Of a DNA stretch of 64,000 nucleotides, positions 33,775 through 40,999 are shown piece after piece. Position numbers and translations under genes: made by a program. The DNA is from Streptomyces sp. YIM 121038 (GTDB taxonomy: Bacteria; Actinomycetota; Actinomycetes; Streptomycetales; Streptomycetaceae), in assembly GCF_006088715.1 (NCBI RefSeq), contig NZ_CP030771.1, positions 2,666,001-2,730,000 on the forward strand, written 5' to 3'. The first letter of the stretch is position 1. Each line of letters starts with the position of its first letter. The notes under the pieces are model-generated. The model worked only from the letters and a program-made list of their open reading frames with translations, did no database searches and was not told the DNA's origin.

Positions 33775-33860
33775 GCGCACCCGGTGCCGCCGTACGAGCC
33801 GCCGCGGACCTGGGCGCACCCGGTGCCGCCGTACGAGCCGCCGCGGACCTGGGCGCACCC
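33744..33860 (+). repeat. Three 39-bp tandem repeats spanning a stop codon
   Basis: Units at 33744-33782, 33783-33821 and 33822-33860; copies 2 and 3 are identical, copy 1 has three changes. Copy 1 holds the gene's TGA stop while the equivalent in copies 2 and 3 is TGG, so the later copies are read-through variants of the same coding sequence. Confidence 0.9.
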
Positions 33861-33887
33861 GGTGCCCCACGCGGCGTGCCGGGTCCT

Positions 33888-34274
33888 TCACGCGCCGCGG
33901 CCGGGGCCGTTCGTGTCGTCGAACCGCGCCGCCGCCAGATAGTCCGGCTGCGGATCGAGCGCCGCCGCGAGCCGGAAGTGGCGGCGGGCCTGGTCGGGCC
34001 GCAGGGCGCGCTCGTAGGTGCGGGCGAGCGCGAAGTGCGCGAACGCGTTGTCCGGCTCGCGCTCCAGGACGATGCTGAACTCCAGCTCGGCCGCCCGCAG
34101 TTGGGCGGAGGCGAAGAAGGCGCGGGCGCGCAGCAGACGCGCCGCCGTGTTCTCCGGATGGGCGGCGATGACCGTGTCGAGGAGCTTCACCGCGCCCCGG
34201 GGATCCCGGGCGGCGAGGAGCTGCTCCGCCGCGCGGAAGTCGATGACATGACTCTCCGGGCTGCTTTCGGGCAC
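33888..34274 (-). CDS. Tetratricopeptide repeat protein
   Basis: A 128-aa cytoplasmic protein from GTG 34274, with AAGGAGTCCGGC upstream. Three TPR units are visible: AEQLLAARDPRGAVKLLDTV, ARLLRARAFFASAQLRAAEL and AHFALARTYERALRPDQARR. They form a short helical scaffold for protein contacts; no catalytic domain. The neighbouring DUF3592 gene lies 121 bp upstream on the same strand and may be co-transcribed. Confidence 0.85.
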   Translation of the reverse strand: MPESSPESHVIDFRAAEQLLAARDPRGAVKLLDTVIAAHPENTAARLLRARAFFASAQLRAAELEFSIVLEREPDNAFAHFALARTYERALRPDQARRHFRLAAALDPQPDYLAAARFDDTNGPGRGA

Positions 34275-34395
34275 GCCGGACTCCTTCCCTCGCCTCTGCG
34301 CGTTAACGCCCCGGGGGCGTGCGCATATTCCCCTACGGTCGTCCGCGGCGATCGCGCGGGCGGCCCCACGCCCCGAGCCGCCTCCGTCGCGGGGC

Positions 34396-34776
34396 CTACA
34401 CCACGACGACGAGGACGAGCCCAGCGAGCACCAGGCCCGCGCCCGCCCCCACGAACGTCCAGTCGAGGCCGCGCCGTTCGCGGCCAAGGAGCACCACCTC
34501 GCGGGGGTCGTCGGCGTCGTAGGCGATCGGCACCCGCTGCCCCGCCCGCAGCGGCCGTCTGCGGCTCACCGGCACCGGCGAGGGGACCTCCACGACCTGC
34601 CCGTCCGCCGTCTCGAACTGGAGCGCCGGCCGGTCGGCGCCCTGCCGCACCGCCTTGACGAGCGCCTCCGCCCACACCCCGGCCTCGGTGACGCGCCGAG
34701 TCCGGTCGAGGCCGTAGGCGCCCGCGAGCAGCGCCACGAGTCCGCCCACTACGGTGAACGCCGCCCATACGGCCAC
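34396..34776 (-). CDS. DUF3592 membrane protein
   Basis: GTG 34776 has AGGAAGGGCGGGG upstream and places the first hydrophobic helix at the very N-terminus; longer starts would read through an interspersed repeat and are rejected. The 126-aa product has helices at about residues 3-23 and 105-125, flanking an extracytoplasmic beta-rich domain (LQFETADGQVVEVPSPVPVS, VPIAYDADDPREVVL) typical of DUF3592. The function is unknown. Confidence 0.75.
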   Translation of the reverse strand: MAVWAAFTVVGGLVALLAGAYGLDRTRRVTEAGVWAEALVKAVRQGADRPALQFETADGQVVEVPSPVPVSRRRPLRAGQRVPIAYDADDPREVVLLGRERRGLDWTFVGAGAGLVLAGLVLVVVV

Positions 34777-34852
34777 GGCCCCGCCCTTCCTGCGCTTCGG
34801 CGCTTCGCTGGTATTGCCGCCCTGGACACGTCGATCGGCTGCGGGAGCGCTG

Positions 34853-34918
34853 TGGCTGGTCGCGCCCGCGCGGCGGAGCCGCATATCGACACGGCCCCGC
34901 GCCCCTACGGGCGCTGCC
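34853..34918 (+). repeat. Interspersed intergenic repeat, family 2, copy A
   Basis: Starts GGCTGGTCGCGCCC, continues CGGCGGAGCCGCA and ends GGCCCCGCGCCCCTACGGG. It matches the reverse complement of 38071-38138 and, less fully, 46901-46940 and 54749-54794. It lies between the DUF3592 and coaE genes. Confidence 0.75.
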
Positions 34919-34939
34919 CGCTCAGCCCGCGTCATGCCT

Positions 34940-35545
34940 CTACGGGGCGTTCCGCGCCCGTTCCTGGAGGTCCTGCCACACGGCTGCCACGCGCGGGGCG
35001 AGGTCGTCGAGGGGGCCGTCGTTGTCGATCACGATGTCGGCGATCTCCAGGCGCTTCTCGCGCGTGGCCTGGGCGGCCATCCGGGCACGGGCGTCGTCCT
35101 CGGTCATGCCGCGCAGCCGTACCAGGCGGTCGAGTTGGGTCGCGGGAGCCGCGTCGACGACGATCACCAGGTCGTACAGCGGCGCGAGCCCGTTCTCGGT
35201 GAGCAGCGGCACGTCGTGCACGACCACCGCGTCCGGGGCCGCCGCCCGCTCCAGCTCGGCCGAGCGCGCGCCCACGCGGGGGTGCACGATGCCGTTGAGC
35301 GCGGCCAGCTTCGCGGCGTCGGAGAAGACGATCGCCCCGAGCTTCGGCCGGTCCAGGGAGCCGTCCGCGGCGAGGACGTCCGCGCCGAAGGCCTCGACGA
35401 CCTCGGCGAGCCCATCCGTGCCGGGCGCCACCACCTCGCGCGCGATGCGGTCGGCGTCGATCAGGACGGCCCCGGACGCGACGAGCAGCCGCGACACCTC
35501 GCTCTTGCCGGCGCCGATACCGCCGGTCAAACCCACCTTCAGCAT
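34940..35545 (-). CDS. coaE: Dephospho-CoA kinase
   Basis: A 201-aa P-loop kinase that makes the last step of coenzyme A synthesis, phosphorylating the 3'-hydroxyl of dephospho-CoA with ATP. The Walker A is [17 protein letters not shown], followed by the CoaE landmarks [12 protein letters not shown] and [11 protein letters not shown], and the lid region [20 protein letters not shown]. Length is normal for the family (about 200 aa). Bacterial CoaE is often near polA and rpsA in actinobacteria, as here. Confidence 0.93.
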   Translation of the reverse strand: MLKVGLTGGIGAGKSEVSRLLVASGAVLIDADRIAREVVAPGTDGLAEVVEAFGADVLAADGSLDRPKLGAIVFSDAAKLAALNGIVHPRVGARSAELERAAAPDAVVVHDVPLLTENGLAPLYDLVIVVDAAPATQLDRLVRLRGMTEDDARARMAAQATREKRLEIADIVIDNDGPLDDLAPRVAAVWQDLQERARNAP

Positions 35546-35568
35546 GACCGGCAGCTTAGGCCCTGCCG

Positions 35569-36507
35569 TCAGCCGTCGCCCTCCCGCTCCGCGAGGAAGC
35601 GCTCGAACTCGCGGCCGATCTCGTCCGCCGACGGGATGTCCACGGGCTCGGCGAGCATGTTGCCCCGCGACTCCGCGCCCGCGGCGGCGTCGTACTGGTG
35701 CTCAAGTCCCTGGACGAGCGCGACCAGTTCCTCGTCGCCCTCCTGGATCTGGCGGTCGATCTCGGTCTGCGTGCGGTGGGCCTCGGTGCGCAGCGCGTGC
35801 GCGGCCGAGGGCAGCACGAGGCCGGTGGCGGCGGTGATCGCCTCCAGGACGGTCAGGGCCGCGTCGGGGTACGCCGACCGGGCCACGTAGTGCGGCACGT
35901 GCGCGGCGACGCCGAGCACGTCGTGCCCCGCCTGCATCAGGCGGTACTCCACGAGCGCCTCCGCGCTGCCGGGCACCTGCGCCTCGTCGAAGGGGCTGGC
36001 GTGGCCCGGCACCAGGTCGGTGCGGTTGCCGTGCGGGGTGAGGCCGACGGGACGGGTGTGCGGGACGCCCATCGGGATGCCGTGGAAGTTCACCGAGAGG
36101 CGCACGCCGAGCCGTTCGACGATCTCCTTGACGGCGGCGGCGAAGCGCTCCCACTCGATGTCCGGCTCGGGGCCGGAGAGCAGCAGGAAGGGCGCGCCGG
36201 TGGCGTCCTGGAGCAGCCGCACGTCGAGGGTGGGCTCCTCGTAGTCGCTCCACTTGTCGCGCTGGAAGGTCAACAGGGGGCGCCGTGCGCGGTAGTCGAC
36301 GAGCCGGTCGTGGTCGAAGCGGGCCACGACCTGTCCGGGCAGGTTGTCCACGAGCCGCTCGACGATCTGGTCGCCGGTCTCGCCCGCGTCGATGTATCCG
36401 TCGAAGTGGTAGAGCATGACAAGACCGGCCGACTCCTGGGCAAGCGCCATGTCGACGACCGCGAGCCCCTTGGGCTCCCACGCGTACAAACCCTGCGGAT
36501 CAAGCAC
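35569..36507 (-). CDS. PAC2 family protein
   Basis: A 312-aa protein from GTG 36507 with GAGGAGGAGCGG upstream. It has the PAC2 (proteasome assembly chaperone 2-like) pattern: [53 protein letters not shown] and [15 protein letters not shown]. Actinobacteria with a 20S proteasome carry this family, though the role in proteasome assembly is assumed from the eukaryotic name. The C-terminal helix ([20 protein letters not shown]) is acidic. It is divergent from a VapB-like gene. Confidence 0.88.
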   Translation of the reverse strand: MLDPQGLYAWEPKGLAVVDMALAQESAGLVMLYHFDGYIDAGETGDQIVERLVDNLPGQVVARFDHDRLVDYRARRPLLTFQRDKWSDYEEPTLDVRLLQDATGAPFLLLSGPEPDIEWERFAAAVKEIVERLGVRLSVNFHGIPMGVPHTRPVGLTPHGNRTDLVPGHASPFDEAQVPGSAEALVEYRLMQAGHDVLGVAAHVPHYVARSAYPDAALTVLEAITAATGLVLPSAAHALRTEAHRTQTEIDRQIQEGDEELVALVQGLEHQYDAAAGAESRGNMLAEPVDIPSADEIGREFERFLAEREGDG

Positions 36508-36633
36508 AGTGACCGCTCCTCCTCGTGTTCATAGAGCAGAACGCGCCGTGGAAGGCGGGCATTCCCGCCGTCGGCGATCCCGTGAGCACCTGAGCAGTTA
36601 GGGTCCGGGTACGACGCAGCGAAGGGGGCAGCC

Positions 36634-36834
36634 GTGGCCAAGGTCAGCATCAGTCTCGACGCGGAACTGGTGGTGGAGGTGATGGTCCTGGCCGGAGTGG
36701 GCTCCCCGCAGGATGCCGTCGAGGCGGTCGTACGCGACTACATCGCGCGGGGCCACCGCACGGAAGCGCGCACCGGGCGCACGGAGCAGGGCCTGCGCGA
36801 CGCGGAGCCGAGGGCGCGCGAAGAGCAGGGCTGA
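36634..36834 (+). CDS. VapB-like ribbon-helix-helix antitoxin (orphan)
   Basis: A 66-aa basic/acidic protein from GTG 36634, with GAAGGGGGCAGCC upstream. The N-terminal VSISLDAELVVEVMVLAGVG and QDAVEAVVRDYIARGH fit the DUF2191/VapB antitoxin class of small DNA-binding regulators. No VapC-like PIN toxin lies beside it: the next gene is a lyase after a terminator. It is therefore either a solitary antitoxin remnant or a stand-alone regulator. Confidence 0.7.
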   Translation: MAKVSISLDAELVVEVMVLAGVGSPQDAVEAVVRDYIARGHRTEARTGRTEQGLRDAEPRAREEQG

Positions 36835-36881
36835 CGCGCCCCCGCCGGAGCGCCGGAACCGGCACCCCGCGACGTTCTTAT

Positions 36882-36920
36882 CCGTGAACTAGGCCCAAAA
36901 GGCGCCGAGTTCACGGTTTT
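36882..36920 (+). terminator. Intrinsic terminator after the VapB-like gene
   Basis: CCGTGAACT (36882-36890) pairs exactly with AGTTCACGG (36908-36916), with a further GGC/GCC inside the loop, and TTTT follows at 36917-36920. It is one of the few hairpins here with a T run. Confidence 0.85.
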
Positions 36921-36963
36921 CGCCTGCCCTGGCACGCCAGCTCGCCCGCCCCGGACCCAGGCC

Positions 36964-36992
36964 TTGACGCGCACATGCCCCACCTCTACCGT
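36964..36992 (+). promoter_or_regulatory. Promoter of the beta-helix lyase gene
   Basis: TTGACG (36964-36969), exactly 17 bp, then TACCGT (36987-36992), a HrdB-type spacing. The spacer begins CGCACATG as in the element at 23470. The start codon follows about 75 bp downstream of the expected transcript start. Confidence 0.6.
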
Positions 36993-37075
36993 CTCGAAGC
37001 AGTTCAGCGTTCAGCATCCCGCCCATCATTCACGTACACGAACCTGCTTCGTCCGTTCACGGGAAGGGACCCCCC

Positions 37076-38041
37076 ATGCGCACGCGCTCCCTGCTCGCCT
37101 CCGTCCTGGCCGCCGTCACCGCCACGGGCGGCCTCGCCCTCACCGCGCACGCGCGGCCCGGGGCGCCCGCCGGAACCATCGAGGTCTCCACGGCCGCCCA
37201 GCTCAAGGCGGCCCTCGCCGCCGCGGCACCCGGCGACACGATCCACCTCGCCGACGGCGCGTACTCCGGGAACTTCACGACCACGACCGCCGCGCGTTCC
37301 GGCGCCCGCATCACCCTGACCGGCTCCCCCAAGGCGGTCCTGACCGCGGGCGGCGGCTACGGCCTGCACCTGGACGGGGCCTCGTACTGGACGGTCAAGG
37401 GCGTCACCGTCACCGGCGGCCAGAAGGGCATCATGATCGATTCCGCGCGCGGTGTCGTGGTGGACGGCGTGACGGTCCACGGCCTGGACATGGAGGGCGT
37501 GCACTTCCGCAGATCGAGCCCCGACGGCGTCATCAAGAACTCCCGCGTCTACGACACCGGCAACGACGACCGGGGCATGGGCGAGGGCGTGTACGTGGGC
37601 TCCGCGAACACCCTCTCCGACAGGAGCGACAACGTGTCGATCCTGGACAACGTCATCGGCCCGGACGTGGGCGGCGAGGCCGTCGACCTCAAGGAGGGCA
37701 CGCGGGGCGGCCGCGTCGCGGGCAACACGTTCGACGGCAGGGGCCTGACGGGCAACAACTACGACGACTCGTGGATCGACGTGAAGGGCAACGACTACGT
37801 CATCGAGGGCAACACCGGCAAGAACACCACGAACAACGGCTTCGAGACGCACACCCAACAGTCCGGCTGGGGATGCGGCACGGTGTTCCGCGCCAACAAG
37901 TCCGACCTGACCGGCGCGACGGGCGACAAACAGCTGGCGATCAACGTGACCAACCAGAGCGGGTCCTGTCGGACGACGGTCTACGCGAGCAACACGGTCA
38001 AGGGCGGCAAGGGCCTGACGAACGTCCCGGTCACGCCGTAA
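37076..38041 (+). CDS. Secreted right-handed beta-helix lyase-like protein
   Basis: A 321-aa protein with a signal peptide (about residues 1-26) and a parallel beta-helix body made of repeated short strands: VKGVTVTGGQKGIMIDSARG, VVVDGVTVHGLDMEGVHF, VIKNSRVYDTGNDDRGMGEG and VSILDNVIGPDVGGEAVDLK. It resembles the pectate-lyase-type family (PL9-like or chondroitinase-B-like folds), but the catalytic basic residues cannot be named. It is secreted and may degrade a polysaccharide. ATG 37076 has GGAAGGGACC upstream. Confidence 0.75.
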   Translation: MRTRSLLASVLAAVTATGGLALTAHARPGAPAGTIEVSTAAQLKAALAAAAPGDTIHLADGAYSGNFTTTTAARSGARITLTGSPKAVLTAGGGYGLHLDGASYWTVKGVTVTGGQKGIMIDSARGVVVDGVTVHGLDMEGVHFRRSSPDGVIKNSRVYDTGNDDRGMGEGVYVGSANTLSDRSDNVSILDNVIGPDVGGEAVDLKEGTRGGRVAGNTFDGRGLTGNNYDDSWIDVKGNDYVIEGNTGKNTTNNGFETHTQQSGWGCGTVFRANKSDLTGATGDKQLAINVTNQSGSCRTTVYASNTVKGGKGLTNVPVTP

Positions 38042-38070
38042 CAGCCCTGCCGGAGAGCAGCGCCCCTCAG

Positions 38071-38138
38071 GGAAGCGCCCCGAAGGGGCGCGGGGCTGTG
38101 ACAACCTGCGGCTCCGCCGCGTGGGCGCGACCAGCCCA
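38071..38138 (-). repeat. Interspersed intergenic repeat, family 2, copy B
   Basis: The minus strand reads GGGCTGGTCGCGCCCAC, GCGGCGGAGCCGCAGG and CCCCGCGCCCCTTCGGGGCG. It is the best match to copy A and contains the hairpin GCGCCCC-GAA-GGGGCGC. It lies just after the beta-helix gene. Confidence 0.8.
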
Positions 38139-38172
38139 GAACAACCCGCAGCCGGAGAAGAAGTACAGGGCA

Positions 38173-38221
38173 GAACGCCTGTGGGCCCGCACTCCGAAGA
38201 GTGCGGGCCCACAGGGCGTTC
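38173..38221. terminator. Very strong bidirectional terminator between the lyase and rpsA genes
   Basis: CCTGTGGGCCCGCACTC (38178-38194) and GAGTGCGGGCCCACAGG (38199-38215) form a perfect 17-bp stem with a CGAA loop. The stem continues outward GAACGC/GCGTTC with one bulged base, 23 bp in total. It follows rpsA by 28 bp on the minus strand. Confidence 0.9.
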
Positions 38222-38248
38222 AGCTACCGCTCAGTGAACGGCGTGCGG

Positions 38249-39754
38249 TCAGCTCTGACCGCCGGCGAGCTTCTCGCGAAGCGCGGCGAGCGCCTCGTCC
38301 GAAGCCAGCGCGCCGGAGGTGTCCGCACCCTCGGAGGAGTACGAACCGCCGCCGCCACCGGAAGCGGCCGGAGCCGCAGCCGCGGCGTCGCCGCCCTCGG
38401 CCGCCGCCTGGGCGTCGGCCTCGCGGGACTTGATGACCTGAGCCTGGTGCTGCTCGAAGCGCTGCTGCGCCTCGGCGTACTGGGTCTCCCACGCCTCGCG
38501 CTGGGCGTCGAAGCCCTCCAGCCAGTCGTTGGTCTCCGGGTCGAAGCCCTCGGGGTAGATGTAGTTGCCCTGGTCGTCGTAGGACGCGGCCATGCCGTAC
38601 AGGGTCGGGTCGAACTCGACCGACGCCGGGTCGGCACCGAAGGACTCGTTGGCCTGCTTCAGGGACAGCGAGATCCGGCGACGCTCGAGGTCGATGTCGA
38701 TGACCTTGACGAAGATCTCGTCGTTGACCTGGACGACCTGCTCCGGGATCTCCACGTGGCGCTCGGCCAGCTCGGAGATGTGGACCAGACCCTCGATGCC
38801 CTCGTCCACGCGGACGAACGCACCGAACGGAACCAGCTTCGTGACCTTACCGGGCACGACCTGGCCGATCTGGTGGGTGCGGGCGAACTGCTGCCACGGG
38901 TCTTCCTGGGTCGCCTTGAGCGACAGGGAGACGCGCTCGCGGTCCATGTCGACGTCCAGGACCTCGACCGTGACCTCCTGGCCGACCTCGACGACCTCGG
39001 AGGGGTGGTCGATGTGCTTCCAGGACAGCTCGGAGACGTGGACGAGACCGTCGACGCCACCCAGGTCCACGAAGGCACCGAAGTTGACGATGGAGGAGAC
39101 GACGCCGGAGCGCACCTGACCCTTCTGGAGGGTGGTGAGGAAGGTCTGACGGACCTCGCTCTGGGTCTGCTCCAGCCAGGCGCGGCGGGACAGGACCACG
39201 TTGTTGCGGTTCTTGTCCAGCTCGATGATCTTCGCCTCGAGCTCCTTGCCCACGTAGGGCTGGAGGTCGCGAACACGGCGCATCTCGACCAGGGAGGCCG
39301 GGAGGAAGCCGCGGAGGCCGATGTCGAGGATGAGACCACCCTTGACGACCTCGATGACGGTACCGGTGACGATGCCGTCTTCTTCCTTGATCTTCTCGAT
39401 GGTGCCCCAGGCACGCTCGTACTGGGCGCGCTTCTTCGAGAGGATCAGGCGACCTTCCTTGTCCTCCTTCTGGAGAACCAGGGCCTCGATCTCGTCACCA
39501 ACCGCGACGACCTCGTTCGGGTCGACGTCGTGCTTGATGGAGAGCTCGCGGCTCGGGATGACGCCTTCGGTCTTGTAACCGATGTCGAGCAGGACCTCGT
39601 CCCGGTCGACCTTCACGATGACGCCGTCGACGATGTCGCCGTCGTTGAAGTACTTGATCGTCTCGTCGATCGCGGCGAGGAAGGCTTCCTCGTTACCGAT
39701 GTCGTTGACCGCAACCTGCGGGGTGGTGGCGGTGGTCTCGGTGCTGCTCGTCAT
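38249..39754 (-). CDS. rpsA: 30S ribosomal protein S1
   Basis: A 501-aa protein with four S1 RNA-binding domains, about residues 36-105, 122-186, 207-275 and 292-361, each showing the S1 fold core (for example GVVSSIVNFGAFVDLGGVDG, and HVSELSWKHI). It binds mRNA leaders and the 30S subunit to start translation. The C-terminal 140 residues are helical and Ala/Gly/Glu-rich (QAAAEGGDAAAAAPAASGGG in part), as usual in actinobacteria with fewer domains than the six of E. coli. It has a matching promoter at 39965-39993 and a strong terminator. Confidence 0.95.
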   Translation of the reverse strand: MTSSTETTATTPQVAVNDIGNEEAFLAAIDETIKYFNDGDIVDGVIVKVDRDEVLLDIGYKTEGVIPSRELSIKHDVDPNEVVAVGDEIEALVLQKEDKEGRLILSKKRAQYERAWGTIEKIKEEDGIVTGTVIEVVKGGLILDIGLRGFLPASLVEMRRVRDLQPYVGKELEAKIIELDKNRNNVVLSRRAWLEQTQSEVRQTFLTTLQKGQVRSGVVSSIVNFGAFVDLGGVDGLVHVSELSWKHIDHPSEVVEVGQEVTVEVLDVDMDRERVSLSLKATQEDPWQQFARTHQIGQVVPGKVTKLVPFGAFVRVDEGIEGLVHISELAERHVEIPEQVVQVNDEIFVKVIDIDLERRRISLSLKQANESFGADPASVEFDPTLYGMAASYDDQGNYIYPEGFDPETNDWLEGFDAQREAWETQYAEAQQRFEQHQAQVIKSREADAQAAAEGGDAAAAAPAASGGGGGSYSSEGADTSGALASDEALAALREKLAGGQS

Positions 39755-40050
39755 GTGGGAAAGGGCTCCGGTACGGACATTGAAGTCGTAGGTACTGCAT
39801 ACGCCGGAGCCCGTTTCGCTCTGCAGAAGCCGGACAGCTTAGGAGACGCCGGCTTCCGTGATCCCGAAGGACACGGAAAGCGCCTCGACAACCGAGGGGA
39901 CATACATACAGACGCGAGCGCAGCCTGCTATGTCTGAGGAACGCAAGCTCGCAGCGCAACTTGTAGCATACGGGGGCCGCCCGACAGGGTCAATGCGCGA
40001 AGGCGCACACCCGGGGCGGAACGCCGCATACCCGGCACAAATCCAGTTCC
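39755..40050. other. Leader and divergent spacer upstream of rpsA
   Basis: About 300 bp without a gene. It holds the rpsA leader (39755-39957), the promoter above, and sequence upstream of the methyltransferase gene. The leader is moderately AT-rich with no obvious strong hairpin; a regulatory S1-binding structure is possible but not shown. Confidence 0.5.
39965..39993 (-). promoter_or_regulatory. rpsA promoter
   Basis: On the minus strand TTGACC, exactly 17 bp, then TATGCT, close to the vegetative HrdB consensus. The predicted transcript start near 39957 leaves a leader of about 200 bases before the rpsA ATG. Confidence 0.8.
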
Positions 40051-40947
40051 ATGAGGCCACACCGGCCGCAGCGCGCTCTGCCGCGTCGCCCTCCGGACGG
40101 CGGCGCCCGCAGCGTACCGACGAGGGAGCAGATCATCCAAGAGCCCGACACGTCCGAGCCCGAGGCCACCCGCCGTGACTCCGACGTCACCGAGAGTGTG
40201 CGCGCCAATCGGGGCTGGTGGGACCGGAACGCCGACGAGTACCAGATCGAGCACGGCACGTTCCTCGGCGACGACCGTTTCGTCTGGGGCCCCGAGGGGC
40301 TCGACGAGGTCGAGGCCGAGCTGCTCGGCCCGGCGGAGGCCCTGAAGGGCAAGGACGTCCTGGAGATCGGCGCGGGCGCCGCCCAGTGCTCGCGCTGGCT
40401 GGCCGGCCAGGGCGCGCGGCCCGTGGCGCTCGACCTCTCGCACCGCCAGCTCCAGCACGCCCTGCGGATCGACGGCGGCCGGGTGCCGCTGGTGGAGGCG
40501 GACGCGGGCGTGCTGCCCTTCGCGGACGGCTCCTTCGACCTCGCCTGCTCCGCGTACGGGGCGCTGCCGTTCGTCGCGGAGCCGGTGCGGGTGCTGCGGG
40601 AGGTGCGGCGGGTGCTGCGGCCCGGCGGCCGCTTCGTGTTCTCCGTGACGCACCCGATCCGCTGGGCGTTCCCCGACGAGCCGGGCCCCGAGGGCCTGTC
40701 GGTGGCCGCCTCGTACTTCGACCGCACGCCGTACGTCGAGCAGGACGACAGCGGCAGCGCGGTCTACGTCGAGCACCACAGGACGCTCGGCGACCGGGTC
40801 CGTGACGTGGTCGCGGGCGGTTTCCGCCTGGTGGACCTGGTGGAGCCCGAGTGGCCCGCGTGGAACACCCAGGAGTGGGGCGGCTGGTCCCCGCTGCGCG
40901 GGAACCTGATCCCGGGGACCGCGATCTTCGTGTGCGAGCGGGACTGA
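40051..40947 (+). CDS. Class I SAM-dependent methyltransferase
   Basis: A 298-aa frame if started at ATG 40051, but the first 27 residues are low-quality and no ribosome site precedes it. A strong GAGGGAG (40122-40128) instead precedes two ATC codons (40132, 40135), and GTG 40198 (VRANRGWWDRNADEYQ) is another option. The core is a Rossmann methyltransferase: VLEIGAGAAQCSRWLAGQG, ALDLSHRQLQHAL, DLACSAYGALPF and VLRPGGRFVFSVTHP. Substrate unknown. Confidence 0.85.
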   Translation: MRPHRPQRALPRRPPDGGARSVPTREQIIQEPDTSEPEATRRDSDVTESVRANRGWWDRNADEYQIEHGTFLGDDRFVWGPEGLDEVEAELLGPAEALKGKDVLEIGAGAAQCSRWLAGQGARPVALDLSHRQLQHALRIDGGRVPLVEADAGVLPFADGSFDLACSAYGALPFVAEPVRVLREVRRVLRPGGRFVFSVTHPIRWAFPDEPGPEGLSVAASYFDRTPYVEQDDSGSAVYVEHHRTLGDRVRDVVAGGFRLVDLVEPEWPAWNTQEWGGWSPLRGNLIPGTAIFVCERD

Positions 40948-40999
40948 CGTTCCCCGGGGGCCCGGCGGCCGTCCGCCGGGTCCGTACGACACTGGGGGC

